A stretch of 64,000 bases of DNA from Amycolatopsis thermophila (GTDB lineage: Bacteria > Actinomycetota > Actinomycetes > Mycobacteriales > Pseudonocardiaceae), in the NCBI RefSeq assembly GCF_030814215.1, contig NZ_JAUSUT010000001.1, positions 1,054,001 to 1,118,000 of the forward strand, in the 5' to 3' direction. A program made the translations under genes and the position numbers. Position 1 is the stretch's first letter; every line of letters begins with the position of its first letter. Shown piece by piece: positions 53,346 to 62,006 of this stretch. A model generated the notes under the pieces. It had not been told where the DNA came from. It saw only the letters and a list, made by a program, of their open reading frames with translations, and did not search any database.

Positions 53346-53990
53346 ATGCGGGTGGTGATCGCGGAGGACGCGGTCCTGTTGCGGGCCGGGGTCGAGCGGC
53401 TGCTCGCCGACGAGGGCATCGAGACGGTCGCCGCGGTGGACAACGGCGACGCGCTCGTCGGCGCGGTCACCGAGCACAAGCCGGACCTGGCGATCGTCGA
53501 CGTTCGGATGCCGCCGACGTTCACCGACGAGGGCCTGCGGGCCGCGCTGGCCGCCCGCGAGGCGGTGCCGGGCCTGCCGGTGCTGGTCCTGTCGCAGTAC
53601 GTGGAGGAGAGCTACGCGGTCGAACTGCTGTCCGGCGGGGCCGGCGGGGTCGGCTACCTGCTGAAGGAACGCGTGGCCGACGTCGCCGACTTCCTCGACG
53701 CGGTCCGCCGTGTCGCGCGGGGCGGGACGGCCATCGATCCGGAGGTGATCGCGCAGGTCATGGCCAGGGGACGGAAGAACCCGCTGGACGCGCTGACCGC
53801 GCGCGAATCGGAGGTGCTCGGGCTGATGGCGCAGGGCCTGTCGAACTCGGCGATCGCCGCGCGGCTGGTCGTCTCGCACGGCGCCGTCGAGAAGCACATC
53901 GGCAACATCTTCGCCAAGCTCGGGCTGGAAACCAGCGCCGAGGAGCACCGCCGGGTCCGTGCCGTGCTCACCTACCTCGGCCGCCCCTAG
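53346..53990 (+). CDS. Response regulator, NarL/LuxR type
   Basis: This 214-residue regulator has a receiver domain (residues 1-120; IAEDAVLLR acidic pair, phospho-acceptor Asp52 in AIVDVRMPP, and the LKERV lysine). A LuxR-type helix-turn-helix covers about 148-205 (LTARESEVLGLMAQGLSNSA, then VVSHGAVEKHIGNIFAKLGL). It is the cognate partner of the upstream kinase. The target genes are unknown and may include the operon itself. Confidence 0.93.
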   Translation: MRVVIAEDAVLLRAGVERLLADEGIETVAAVDNGDALVGAVTEHKPDLAIVDVRMPPTFTDEGLRAALAAREAVPGLPVLVLSQYVEESYAVELLSGGAGGVGYLLKERVADVADFLDAVRRVARGGTAIDPEVIAQVMARGRKNPLDALTARESEVLGLMAQGLSNSAIAARLVVSHGAVEKHIGNIFAKLGLETSAEEHRRVRAVLTYLGRP

Positions 53991-53999
53991 ACGAGTAGT

Positions 54000-54077
54000 C
54001 TGCGGGCCGCGTTGCCGCTGGTCAAGCACGCCATCTCGCACGACCGCACCACCGGCCAGCCGCCACCCGATCCCTGA
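54000..54077 (+). pseudogene. C-terminal scrap of an unknown gene
   Basis: A short frame reads LRAALPLVKHAISHDRTTGQ and then PPPDP before TGA 54075. It has no upstream continuation in the same frame and no start. It looks like the end of a lost gene left at the edge of the rearranged patch 54.0-55.2 kb. No family assigned. Confidence 0.35.
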
Positions 54078-54104
54078 CTAATAACCGAGTTACGCCTTGC
54101 TCAT

Positions 54105-54425
54105 CTAGCGGGTCCACGGCGGCACGATCGTGGCGCCACCCACGGTGCCGACCATCCCGGCCGACGTGCACACCGTCGCGCGCGCCGGTTCCGCGCCCGG
54201 GTTGTCCAGCCGGAACGGGGTGTCCGGCGGGACGATCATGGCGTCTCCGGAGGTGAGCCGGTACACCTCACCGCCGAGAGTCAGTTCGAGCACGCCCGAC
54301 TGGAGCACGAACACCTCCTCGCGGCTCACCGAGTGCTCCTCGCCGACCAGTCCCGGCTCGAGTTCCAGCAGCCAGACGGCCAGCTCCGCCGATCCGCGGC
54401 TGGGTACGGCGAGCGGGCGGAACAC
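54105..54425 (-). CDS. Small cupin-domain protein, N-terminus probably truncated
   Basis: This 106-residue protein is one cupin barrel: VFRPLAVPSRGSAELAVWLL, GLVGEEHSVSREEVFVLQSG, VLELTLGGEVYRLTSGDAMI and VPPDTPFRLDN. Metal ligands of a usual cupin (His, Glu) are partly kept: EEHSVSREEVFVL has His and Glu in the first motif; the second motif has no His. The start is GTG 54425, which overlaps a GGAGG. Relatives are a little longer at the N-terminus, and the DNA just upstream is a piece of a MarR gene in the opposite direction, so the original N-terminus was probably lost. Confidence 0.65.
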   Translation of the reverse strand: MFRPLAVPSRGSAELAVWLLELEPGLVGEEHSVSREEVFVLQSGVLELTLGGEVYRLTSGDAMIVPPDTPFRLDNPGAEPARATVCTSAGMVGTVGGATIVPPWTR

Positions 54426-54426
54426 C

Positions 54427-54552
54427 CTCCACGCACGCCTCGCCGAGGAGGGGTTCGGCGACGTCCGCCCCGCGCACGGCTTCGCCTTCCACCTGCTGTC
54501 CCACCGCGCCGCCACGGCCGTCGAACTCGGCGAGCACCTCGGCATCACCAAT
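54427..54552 (+). pseudogene. N-terminal part of a MarR regulator gene, broken
   Basis: The plus-strand frame reads LHARLAEEGFGDVRPAHGFA, then a helix-turn-helix start ATAVELGEHLGIT. This is the first half of a MarR-family DNA-binding domain. The sequence breaks directly after LGIT, in the middle of the recognition region. The missing second half is found in the reverse direction at 54867-55135. Its own N-terminus is replaced by the cupin gene. Confidence 0.7.
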
Positions 54553-54553
54553 C

Positions 54554-54772
54554 CTAGAGCTCGCGGGCCTCGTCGACCTCGGTGGCGGGCAAGCCGCACA
54601 GCCGGTACTCCCAGCCGGCCTCCGGGGTGAAACCCAGCTGGTAGAAGGTCTCGATCTTGGGACCCTCGTGCAGGTGAACGTGGCGCATGACCGTGCCCGA
54701 CACCGGGTCGTCCAGCGTCTGGACCCGGCCGTCGAGGGGGCCGCCGAAGAACCGGACGTTCTCTTCGGTCAT
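54554..54772 (-). CDS. Small hypothetical protein
   Basis: This 72-residue acidic protein starts at ATG 54772 behind GAGGAGGG. It reads MTEENVRFFGGPLDGRVQTL at the start and contains HLHEGPKIETFYQLGFTPEA, ending WEYRLCGLPATEVDEAREL-like. The FFGGPLDG pattern is common in small actinobacterial and phage-borne proteins of unknown role. It appears whole and lies inside the segment that seems to be inverted relative to the MarR gene. Confidence 0.72.
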   Translation of the reverse strand: MTEENVRFFGGPLDGRVQTLDDPVSGTVMRHVHLHEGPKIETFYQLGFTPEAGWEYRLCGLPATEVDEAREL

Positions 54773-54866
54773 GGAGCCCTCCTCGGGTCGGGGAACGATA
54801 TCGACGTCCGCCCATGGTAGGTGAGTGGCAGACCGGGCGCCGCCGTCAGAACGGGTGAGGAGCGGT

Positions 54867-55154
54867 TCACCACACCGGGCGCACGGTCACCCTCCGGTGT
54901 CGCGCCATATCGGCGGCGAACGCCGACAACCCGTGGTGCATCCGGGCGAAATCCTCGGTACCGATCAGCTCCACCCACCGCGCCTCCGCCTCCTGGGAGA
55001 TCGCCACCACCCGGTCGACGCACTGCCGGCCGCGCGCGGTCAGGACGACCAGCCTGCTGCGCCGGTCGGTCGGGTGCGGGCGGCGTTCCACGTAACCGCG
55101 AGCGGCCAGTTCGTCGACGAGCTGCACGGCCGCCTGTAGGGCCTGCCCCACCAC
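54867..55154 (-). pseudogene. C-terminal part of a MarR regulator gene, broken
   Basis: The minus-strand frame ends at 54867. From about 55135 it gives QAAVQLVDELAARGYVERRP, HPTDRRSRLVVLTARGRQCV and the dimerisation helix. This is the second half of a MarR wing domain. The preceding residues (VVGQAL) do not match MarR, so the true start is missing. Together with the plus-strand piece ending LGIT at 54552 it would restore one complete MarR domain. A 95-residue product from a GTG could still be made but would lack half of the DNA-binding domain. Confidence 0.72.
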
Positions 55155-55232
55155 GGTCCTGCACCTGGCCCCCGCGCGAAGACGGCGGTCTGCCTCGCTG
55201 TGCCGGAAACCCGTTCCGACCAGGCTTCACCC

Positions 55233-56516
55233 ATGCGACAAAGCCTGCGGCCGGCCCCGGCGGGAGCCCGCGACACCTTCCTCGACGTGGTCCGCGCGAT
55301 CGCGATCCTCGCGGTCATCGGACAGCACTGGCTGATGCCGGTGCTCAGCTACGACCACGGCACCCTGGCGACCGGCAACGCCCTGACCACGCCGGGCTGG
55401 TGGGCGCTGACCTGGCTGTCCCAGGTCATGCCGATGGTCTTCTTCGCCGGTGGTGCGGCGAACCTGCTGTCCCTGCGGCGCGCGGCCTCGACCCGCGACT
55501 GGCTGTCCACGCGGCTCAAGCGGCTGCTGATCCCGGTCCTGCCGCTGTTCGCGGTGTGGCTGCTGGCGCCCGACCTGCTGCGCGACCTGGGCGCGCCGGA
55601 GCAGCCGGTGCAGATCGCCGGCGCGATCGCCGGCCAGCTGCTGTGGTTCCTCGCCGTGTACCTGCTCACCGTCGCCGTGACACCGCTGATGCTGGCCGCG
55701 CACCGGCGTTGGGGTCTGGGCGTTCCGCTGGTGCTCACCGGGCTGGCCGTGGTGGTCGACGTCGGCCGGTTCGAGGTGTTCGGCCCGCTCGGGTACGTCA
55801 ACGCCGTGTTCGTGTGGCTCGCGGTGCACCAGCTCGGCTTCCACTACGTCGAGGGCCGTCTCGCGACGCTGAGCCGGCGTGGCGCAGCGGGCCTGGCGAT
55901 GGCCGGGTTCGGGGTGACCGCGCTGGCCGTCGCCTTCGGTCCGTACCCGGCGAGCATGATCGGCATGCCGGGCGCGCCCGTGTCGAACATGAGCCCGCCG
56001 ACCGCCGTGCTGATGAGCCTCGCCGTCGGGCAGGCCGGCTTCTGGCTGGCGCTCAAGCCCGCTCTGGCCACGCTCGCGGAACGTCCCGCCGTCGCCGCCG
56101 TCCTGCGCTGGAGCGGACCGCGCTTCATGAGCCTGTACCTGTGGCACATGCCGGCTCTGGTCGTCGTCGCGGGCGTCGCGGTGCTGGGCTTCGGCTACGC
56201 GACGCCGGAGCCGGGCAGTGCGGACTGGTTCGCCGTGGCACCGATGTGGGCCGGCGCCGCCGCGGTGGTGCTCGCCGGGCTGCTGCGGGCGTTCGGCCGG
56301 TTCGAGACGCGGCCGGGCACGGGCAGTGCGGTCCCGGCGCGACAGCTGGCCCTGGCGACCGTGCTGGCCTCGGGCGGCCTGCTCGGTCTGGCCGCACACG
56401 GGTTCACCACGCCGCCGCACGGCGGCCCGTTCTCCGGTCCGCTGCCCTGGGTCGCGCTGGTGCTGACCGCGCTGGTGCTGGTGACGAAGCCGGTGCGGGT
56501 GGCCGTCAGAGGTTGA
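55233..56516 (+). CDS. Acyltransferase 3 family membrane protein
   Basis: This 427-residue protein has about ten membrane helices. The family start is RDTFLDVVRAIAILAVIGQH, with the catalytic His in the IGQHW segment, then MPMVFFAGGAANLLSLRR and LWFLAVYLLTVAVTPLMLAA. MSLYLWHMPALVVVA matches the late conserved block. Acyltransferase 3 enzymes put acetyl or other acyl groups on sugars, antibiotics or cell-wall parts. ATG 55233 is used; GTG 55200 in frame is possible. Its 3' end overlaps the amidohydrolase gene by 11 bases. Confidence 0.88.
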   Translation: MRQSLRPAPAGARDTFLDVVRAIAILAVIGQHWLMPVLSYDHGTLATGNALTTPGWWALTWLSQVMPMVFFAGGAANLLSLRRAASTRDWLSTRLKRLLIPVLPLFAVWLLAPDLLRDLGAPEQPVQIAGAIAGQLLWFLAVYLLTVAVTPLMLAAHRRWGLGVPLVLTGLAVVVDVGRFEVFGPLGYVNAVFVWLAVHQLGFHYVEGRLATLSRRGAAGLAMAGFGVTALAVAFGPYPASMIGMPGAPVSNMSPPTAVLMSLAVGQAGFWLALKPALATLAERPAVAAVLRWSGPRFMSLYLWHMPALVVVAGVAVLGFGYATPEPGSADWFAVAPMWAGAAAVVLAGLLRAFGRFETRPGTGSAVPARQLALATVLASGGLLGLAAHGFTTPPHGGPFSGPLPWVALVLTALVLVTKPVRVAVRG

Positions 56517-57396
56517 GCAGCTTCGCGGGGGTGTCGTGCAGGACGGCGCGCAGGAAGTCGTCCCCGAGCCGGTCGTCGGCGGCCCAGCCGGCGACCGCCC
56601 GCAGCTGGGTGGCGTAGGAGTACGGGATGTTCGGGAAGTCGGTGCCGAGCACGACCCGGTCGGCGATGCCGGCCAGCCGGTCCGTCCAGTTCGGCGGCAG
56701 CGGCATCAGGGCCTCGGTGAAGGGGACCCCGACCATCGTCGTGTCCAGGTGCACCCGCGGGTACCGCTCGACCAGCGCGATCGCCTCGTCGTACTCGGGC
56801 ATCCCGGCGTGCGCGAGCACCGCGGTCAGCCGCGGGTGCTTCTTGAGCACTTCGCCGAACACGTCGAGCCCGGTGTGCGGACCCCGCTCCGGGCCGTGCC
56901 CGGCGTGCACGACGACCGGCACCCCGGCCTCCGCGAGCGCGCCCCACGCCGGGTCGAGCAGCTCGTCGCGCGGGTCGTACGCGCCGACCTGGACGTGTGC
57001 CTTGAAGCAGCGGGCACCGGCCTGCAGGGCCCGCACGACGTAGGTGGCGGCCGAGGGCTCGGGGTACAGCGTGGCGGTGGGCACCGCGGCCGGCACGCGC
57101 TCGGCGAACTCGCGCAGCCAGCCGTTGAGCCATTCGGCCATCCCGGGCTTGTGCGGGTAGGCCAGCGGCGCGTACCGCAGCACGCCGAACGACTCCAGCA
57201 ACGCGACCCGCTCGTCCTCGGGCACGCGGTACTGGATGGGCCAGTCGTAACCGGTGCGTTCGCCGATCCGGTCGAAGTAGGCCCAGACCTTGACCAGCAT
57301 CCGCTCCGGCAGGAAGTGCAGGTGCAGGTCCACCAAGCCGTCGAGGCCCAGGCTCCGCACCCAGGCCGCGATGTCCTCGTCGCGCTCCGGGCCCAC
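56506..57396 (-). CDS. Amidohydrolase 2 family protein
   Basis: This 296-residue metal-dependent hydrolase of the amidohydrolase_2 (ACMSD-like) family has DGLVDLHLHFLP (metal HxH), VQVGAYDPRDELLDP, VVHAGHG (metal His), LAHAGMPEYDEAIAL, and VLGTDFPNIPY with the catalytic Asp. Such enzymes decarboxylate or hydrolyse small aromatic acids or lactones. The GTG start 57396 directly follows the smpB stop with no gap, so it is the last gene of that unit. Its link to trans-translation is probably just positional. Confidence 0.86.
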   Translation of the reverse strand: MGPERDEDIAAWVRSLGLDGLVDLHLHFLPERMLVKVWAYFDRIGERTGYDWPIQYRVPEDERVALLESFGVLRYAPLAYPHKPGMAEWLNGWLREFAERVPAAVPTATLYPEPSAATYVVRALQAGARCFKAHVQVGAYDPRDELLDPAWGALAEAGVPVVVHAGHGPERGPHTGLDVFGEVLKKHPRLTAVLAHAGMPEYDEAIALVERYPRVHLDTTMVGVPFTEALMPLPPNWTDRLAGIADRVVLGTDFPNIPYSYATQLRAVAGWAADDRLGDDFLRAVLHDTPAKLLNL

Positions 57397-57873
57397 TTAG
57401 CGGCGGCCCTTCAACGCCCTGCCGAACGCCCTGCTCATCTCGCGCTGGGCGTCGCGCTTGGCGAGGTCCTGGCGCTTGTCGTAGGCCTTCTTGCCCTTGG
57501 CGAGCGCGAGTTCGACCTTGACCTTGCCGTCCTTGAAGTACAGCGACAGCGGGACGAGCGACAGCCCGCCCTCCTTGGTCTTGCCGATCAGCTTCTCGAT
57601 CTCGCCCTTGTGCAGCAGCAGCTTCCGCTTGCGGCGCGACTCGTGGTTGGTCCACGTGCCGTGCTCGTACTCGGGGATGTGGACGTTGCGCAGCCACACC
57701 TCACCGTCGTCGACGGTCGCGAACGCGTCGACCAGCGAGGCGCGGCCCGCGCGCAGGCTCTTCACCTCGGTGCCCACCAGCGCGATACCGGCCTCGTAGG
57801 TGTCCAGCACGGCGTAGTCGTGCCGCGCGCGGCGGTTCGACGCGATCACCTTGGAGCCTCGTTCCTTGGGCAT
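57397..57873 (-). CDS. smpB: SsrA-binding protein SmpB
   Basis: This 158-residue protein binds tmRNA and brings it to stalled ribosomes. It has the SmpB marks: [71 protein letters not shown] and the [20 protein letters not shown] strand-tail, with a basic C-terminal tail. It lies 40 bases after ftsX on the same strand, an arrangement common in actinobacteria. Its RNA partner ssrA lies about 6 kb away. Confidence 0.96.
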   Translation of the reverse strand: MPKERGSKVIASNRRARHDYAVLDTYEAGIALVGTEVKSLRAGRASLVDAFATVDDGEVWLRNVHIPEYEHGTWTNHESRRKRKLLLHKGEIEKLIGKTKEGGLSLVPLSLYFKDGKVKVELALAKGKKAYDKRQDLAKRDAQREMSRAFGRALKGRR

Positions 57874-57913
57874 AAGTCCAGGTTATCCCACACGTCCCGG
57901 CTGGAGCACGGCG

Positions 57914-58810
57914 TTAATGCCGCACGTAGAGCCGCAGCGTCGCATACCCGGTCGAGGCCGAGATGATGATCGACGCCAGCAGCAGCCACGGCGCCACGAC
58001 GACCACGTCGAGCACCTGGATGTTCGGGATGATCCCGCCGGTGACGGACAGGATGCGGTCGACGAAGGCGAACTTGGCCCCGATCAGGCCGGCGACCGCG
58101 ATCGCCCAGCCGACGACACCGGTGACCACCGCCTCGAGGAGGAACGGCAGCTGCGTGTACCAGCGCGTGGCGCCGACCAGCCGCATGATGCCGACCTCCT
58201 TGCGTCGCGTGAACGCCGAGATCTGCACCGTGTTGGAGATCAGCAGCAGGGCCGCGAGCGCCTGGATCAGCGCGATGACGAACACGCCGTCGCGGACCCC
58301 GCCGAGCACGCCGAAGAAGCGGTCGAGGAACTGCTTCTGGTCGTCCACCCGGGACACGCCGGGACGGGTGCCGTACTCCTGGGTGATCACGTCGCTGCGG
58401 CTCGGGTCCTTCAGCTTGACCTGCAGCGACGCCGGCAGCGCCTCGGGGCGGGCGGACTGGACCAGGATCGGGTTGTCCTGGAAGAGCTTCTTGAACCGCT
58501 CGTAGGCCTGGTCGCGGTTCTCGAACACGACGGTGTCGACGGCCGGGTTGCTGTTCAGGTCGGCCAGCAGTCCGCGGCACGGGTCCTGGACGCAGGTCTT
58601 GTCGTTGGCGCTGACGTCCTGCGTGAGGTACAGGGATACCTCGACGTCGGCCATGTAGTTGACCTGCATCTTGTCGATGGTCCGCACGATCAGCAACCCG
58701 CCGCCGAGCATGCCGAGCGAGATGGCCGTGGTGATGATCATCGCGATGGTCATCGTGATGTTGCGGCGCAGGCCGGTGAAGACCTCGCTGAACACGAAAC
58801 TGGCGCGCAT
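57914..58810 (-). CDS. ftsX: Cell division protein FtsX
   Basis: This 298-residue permease-like protein has a short cytoplasmic start (MRASFVFSEVFTGLRRNITM), a first helix, an extracellular domain (about 45-165, with a Cys pair KTCVQDPC), and three further helices at the C-terminus, including RLVGATRWYTQLPFLLEAVV. With FtsE it forms an ABC-like complex at the septum that activates peptidoglycan hydrolases such as RipC in mycobacteria. It follows ftsE by 47 bases. Confidence 0.95.
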   Translation of the reverse strand: MRASFVFSEVFTGLRRNITMTIAMIITTAISLGMLGGGLLIVRTIDKMQVNYMADVEVSLYLTQDVSANDKTCVQDPCRGLLADLNSNPAVDTVVFENRDQAYERFKKLFQDNPILVQSARPEALPASLQVKLKDPSRSDVITQEYGTRPGVSRVDDQKQFLDRFFGVLGGVRDGVFVIALIQALAALLLISNTVQISAFTRRKEVGIMRLVGATRWYTQLPFLLEAVVTGVVGWAIAVAGLIGAKFAFVDRILSVTGGIIPNIQVLDVVVVAPWLLLASIIISASTGYATLRLYVRH

Positions 58811-58857
58811 CGGGGGGTTGGTTCCTCAGGTCGGGGGCAGGCGGGGGGTTGGGGTGA

Positions 58858-59547
58858 CTAGCGGCCGACGCCGTACACGCCCCGGGCGTCGTCGCGGATC
58901 ACCTTGCCGAGCTGGAGCTCGACGACGCGGCGCCGCATGGAGTCCACGATGGAGTGGTCGTGGGTGGCCATCAGGACGGTGGTGCCGGTGCGGTTGATCC
59001 GCTCCAGCAGCAGCATGATGTCCTGGCTGGTGTCGGGGTCGAGGTTCCCGGTGGGCTCGTCGGCGAGCAGCACGAGCGGGCGGTTGACGAACGCGCGGGC
59101 GATCGCCACCCGCTGCTGCTCACCACCGGACAGCTCGTTCGGCATCCGGTCGGCCTTCCCTTCCAGCCCGACCAGCTCGAGGACCTCCGGCACCACCTTC
59201 TTGATGGTGTGCTTCGGCTTGCCGATGACCTCGAGCGCGAACGCGACGTTCTCCGCCACGGTCTTGTTGCCGAGCAGCCGGAAGTCCTGGAAGACGCACC
59301 CGATGGTCTGCCGCAGGCGGGGGATCCGGCGGCGGGCCATCTTGGCCACGTCGAAGTTGGACACGAAGACCCGGCCCTTGGTGGGGACCTCCTCGCGCAG
59401 CAACAGGCGCAGGAACGTCGACTTGCCGGACCCGGAGGGTCCGATCAGGAAGACGAACTCGCCCTTGTCCACGTCGACCGACACGTTCTCGAGTGCGGGA
59501 CGCGTCGACGTCTTGTAGACCTTGGAGACACTGTCGAGCCGAATCAC
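58858..59547 (-). CDS. ftsE: Cell division ATP-binding protein FtsE
   Basis: This 229-residue ATPase has Walker [10 protein letters not shown] (36-44), Q-loop region VFQDFRLL, signature LSGGEQQRV, Walker [16 protein letters not shown] and the H-loop THDH. The start reads [20 protein letters not shown], typical of FtsE. It pairs with FtsX to control septal cell-wall cleavage. It lies 64 bases downstream of prfB. Confidence 0.96.
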   Translation of the reverse strand: MIRLDSVSKVYKTSTRPALENVSVDVDKGEFVFLIGPSGSGKSTFLRLLLREEVPTKGRVFVSNFDVAKMARRRIPRLRQTIGCVFQDFRLLGNKTVAENVAFALEVIGKPKHTIKKVVPEVLELVGLEGKADRMPNELSGGEQQRVAIARAFVNRPLVLLADEPTGNLDPDTSQDIMLLLERINRTGTTVLMATHDHSIVDSMRRRVVELQLGKVIRDDARGVYGVGR

Positions 59548-59611
59548 GGTGGGCCATCCTACCGATGGCCCTCGTTAAGCCCGGGTTGGCCTATTGCCTG
59601 GGCCACCCTGG

Positions 59612-60724
59612 TTACGCAGCGTTGACCTGTTTGCGCCAGCGAATGCCGGCTTCGAGGAAGTCGTCGATCTCGCCGTCGAGCACGGAGCTGGGGTTACCCA
59701 CCTCGTGATCGGTGCGCAGGTCCTTCACCATCTGGTACGGGTGCAGAACGTAGTTGCGCATCTGGTTGCCCCAGCTCGAGCCGGAGTCCTTGAGGGCGTC
59801 GAGCTCGGCGCGCTCCTCCTCCTTCTTCTTCAGGAGGAGTTTGGCCTGGAGGACCTTGAGCGCGGCCGCCTTGTTCTGCAGCTGCGACTTCTCGTTCTGG
59901 CAGGAGACGACGATGCCGGTGGGCAGGTGCGTGATGCGCACCGCGGAGTCGGTGGTGTTGACGCTCTGCCCGCCGGGGCCGGAGGAGCGGAACACGTCGA
60001 CCCGGATGTCCTTCTCCGGGATCTCGACGTGGTCGACCTCCTCGACCTCGGGCAGCACCTCGACGTGGGCGAACGACGTCTGGCGGCGGCCCTGGTTGTC
60101 GAACGGCGAGATCCGGACGAGCCGGTGGGTGCCCTGCTCGACGGAGAGGGTGCCGTAGATGTAGGGGGCGGAGACCTTGAAGGTGGCCGACTTGATGCCG
60201 GCCTCTTCGGCGTAGGAGATGTCGTACACCTCGGTCGGGTAGCCGTGGCGCTCGGCCCAGCGCAGGTACATGCGCAGGAGCATCTCCGCCCAGTCGGCCG
60301 CGTCCACGCCGCCCGCTTCCGCGCGAATGGTGACCACCGCGTTGCGGTCGTCGTACTCGCCGGAGAGCAGGGTGCGCACCTCGAGGGCGTCCACCTCGCG
60401 GCCCAGGCGGGTCAACTCGGACTCGGCTTCGGCCTTGCTGGCGCTGTCACCCTCGGCCTCGGCGAGCTCGTGGAGCACCTCGAGGTCGTCGAGGCGCTGG
60501 CGCAGGTCGGTGACGCGGCGCAGCTCGGCCTGCCGGTGGGACAGCTGGCTGGTGACCTTCTGCGCGGCCTCCGGGTCGTCCCACAGGTTGGGGTTGGACG
60601 CCTGCTGTTCCAGGTCAGCCACCTGCGCGCGCAGGCCGTCGAGGTCCATGACGGACTCGACCTGCGTCAGCTTGCCGGCGAGGTCCTTCAGGTCGGCTGC
60701 GAAGTCACCACTCACAACCTTCAA
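59612..60724 (-). CDS. prfB: Peptide chain release factor 2
   Basis: This 370-residue release factor ends translation at UGA and UAA. The stop-codon recognition tripeptide SPF is at 206-208 ([18 protein letters not shown]), and the catalytic GGQ at 251-253 ([10 protein letters not shown]). The N-terminal part is one unbroken frame: the programmed +1 frameshift near codon 26 known in Escherichia coli is absent, as in most actinobacteria. It leads a minus-strand series with ftsE, ftsX and smpB. Confidence 0.96.
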   Translation of the reverse strand: MKVVSGDFAADLKDLAGKLTQVESVMDLDGLRAQVADLEQQASNPNLWDDPEAAQKVTSQLSHRQAELRRVTDLRQRLDDLEVLHELAEAEGDSASKAEAESELTRLGREVDALEVRTLLSGEYDDRNAVVTIRAEAGGVDAADWAEMLLRMYLRWAERHGYPTEVYDISYAEEAGIKSATFKVSAPYIYGTLSVEQGTHRLVRISPFDNQGRRQTSFAHVEVLPEVEEVDHVEIPEKDIRVDVFRSSGPGGQSVNTTDSAVRITHLPTGIVVSCQNEKSQLQNKAAALKVLQAKLLLKKKEEERAELDALKDSGSSWGNQMRNYVLHPYQMVKDLRTDHEVGNPSSVLDGEIDDFLEAGIRWRKQVNAA

Positions 60725-60795
60725 GGTTACGGCACGAGGTGCGGCCGGTTACGGGAACCGGCCGCTAGCGACCTCGCAGCCGTGCCCGGGGCCCC

Positions 60796-61296
60796 TCAGG
60801 CCTGCGGGATCGCGTCGATCAGCTTCAGCGCCGCGCGAGCGTGCGCCTGGCCGAACTCGGCGATGGCCTTGCTGTAGGGGTCCCCGGCTGCCTTGACGGC
60901 GGCCCTGGCCTCGTCCAGGTCCTCCTGGTAGCTGCCCCGGGCGGCCTCGATGAGGGCGGCGCGCTGTTTCGCGGTGAGCGAACCGGCGTGCACGAGGCGC
61001 AGGATGAGGGGGCTGCGGAGGTGGTCGGGGCCGGCGTCGGAGGTCAGCCAGGCCTTGAAGGCCTTCTTCCCGGCCGCGGTGATCACGTACTGCTGGCTGG
61101 AGCGCGGGCCTTGCTTGCCGAGCCGGACGAGCCCTTCCTTGGCGAGGGCGGGCAGTTCACGGTAAACCTGGCTGCGGGTGACGCTGAAGAACGTCCCGAA
61201 CCGCTCCTCCGCCGCCGCAACCAGCTGCCCCCCGGTGGCCGGGCCGTCCTGGAGCAGGCCGAGCAATGCCGCTGCTGTTGCATTGAGTTCAGACAC
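60796..61296 (-). CDS. PadR family transcriptional regulator
   Basis: This 166-residue regulator is read from GTG 61296, with a GTAGGG directly upstream; the frame is open to 61356 but those codons overlap the upstream region. The N-terminal winged helix includes ELNATAAALLGLLQDGPATG, FFSVTRSQVYRELPALAKEG and LVRLGKQGPRSSQQYVITAA; the C-terminal helical part (about 95-166) is of the Vir_C dimerisation type. It probably represses a transporter or catabolic gene; none is adjacent. Confidence 0.88.
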   Translation of the reverse strand: MSELNATAAALLGLLQDGPATGGQLVAAAEERFGTFFSVTRSQVYRELPALAKEGLVRLGKQGPRSSQQYVITAAGKKAFKAWLTSDAGPDHLRSPLILRLVHAGSLTAKQRAALIEAARGSYQEDLDEARAAVKAAGDPYSKAIAEFGQAHARAALKLIDAIPQA

Positions 61297-61405
61297 CCCT
61301 ACACCGTGCCACTTTTCCGGGGATCTGTCCACTGTGGTCACGCTCATTGTCCACAAAGGTCATTACCTTCCCCCGTCCGGCCCAATCGGGGGTGCACCAT
61401 GCGCA

Positions 61406-61440
61406 CGAAAAAGGCCCGGTTCTGATCGAACCGGGCCTTC
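61406..61440 (-). terminator. Intrinsic terminator of tRNA-fMet
   Basis: On the minus strand, AAGGCCCGGTTC and its complement form a 12-bp stem with a 5-base loop, followed by a run of five T. It starts 8 bases beyond the CCA end of the first initiator tRNA. Confidence 0.88.
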
Positions 61441-61446
61441 TCCCTG

Positions 61447-61523
61447 TGGTAGCGGGGACAGGATTTGAACCTGCGACCTCTGGGTTATGAGCCCAGCGAG
61501 CTACCGAGCTGCTCCACCCCGCG
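61447..61523 (-). tRNA. tRNA-fMet(CAT), copy 1, CCA encoded
   Basis: This 77-base initiator tRNA folds on the minus strand from 61523. The anticodon stem has the three G-C pairs of initiators (CTGGG/CCCAG) around CTCATAA, anticodon CAT. The first acceptor position is unpaired (C1 against T72), another initiator mark. The T arm contains GGTTCAAATCC. The CCA end is encoded. Confidence 0.95.
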
Positions 61524-61854
61524 TTGTAACCACCACTATACACACCCGAGACGTACCGCGTTCCCGCCCCCCTCGTGGGCCCGGTCCCGTGTGGACACGC
61601 CGCCCCAGCGGCCGGCACGGCGCGAACGGCGCAGGCAGTCCCACCCCCACGACTTCCATTGCCCCAGCGCCCGCCAGGGCGCGAAGGGCACAACCAACCC
61701 CACCCCACCAACCGCACCCACGCACCCCACCCGCACCGGGCGGGGGTGCAGGGGGCCCGCCCCCTGCCGGGGGCCTGGGGGTTCGACCCCCAGAACAACG
61801 CGAAAGAGACCCCCACGTCCGCGCTTTCGGCGGACATGAGGGCCCCTGACTCTG
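61524..61854. other. Spacer between the two initiator tRNAs, hairpin rich
   Basis: No gene is seen in this 331-base interval. One half is C/A-rich on the plus strand (61600-61740). The other half holds three hairpins: a GCAGGGGGC/GCCCCCTGC type element (about 61747-61767), CTGGGGGT-TCG-ACCCCCAG (61775-61793), and GTCCGC/GCGGAC (about 61817-61835). The last one is right behind the 3' end of tRNA copy 2 and may act as its terminator. Confidence 0.6.
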
Positions 61855-61928
61855 TAGCGGGGACAGGATTTGAACCTGCGACCTCTGGGTTATGAGCCCA
61901 GCGAGCTACCGAGCTGCTCCACCCCGCG
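61855..61928 (-). tRNA. tRNA-fMet(CAT), copy 2, CCA not encoded
   Basis: This is a second initiator tRNA on the minus strand from 61928, identical in its body to the first copy through the discriminator A. The bases that follow are CAG, so the CCA end must be added by the nucleotidyltransferase. The 405-base repeat distance and body identity suggest a tandem duplication. Confidence 0.94.
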
Positions 61929-62006
61929 TTGCGAGTACTACCTTACGCCTCGGTTGCGGGGGCGTGCACACCGGGTGCCGGATGGCCCGGCACCCGGTGG
62001 TGCGCG

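Noticed and set aside
59612-60724. Programmed frameshift in prfB
   Set aside because: The frame is continuous, with no in-frame TGA near codon 26.
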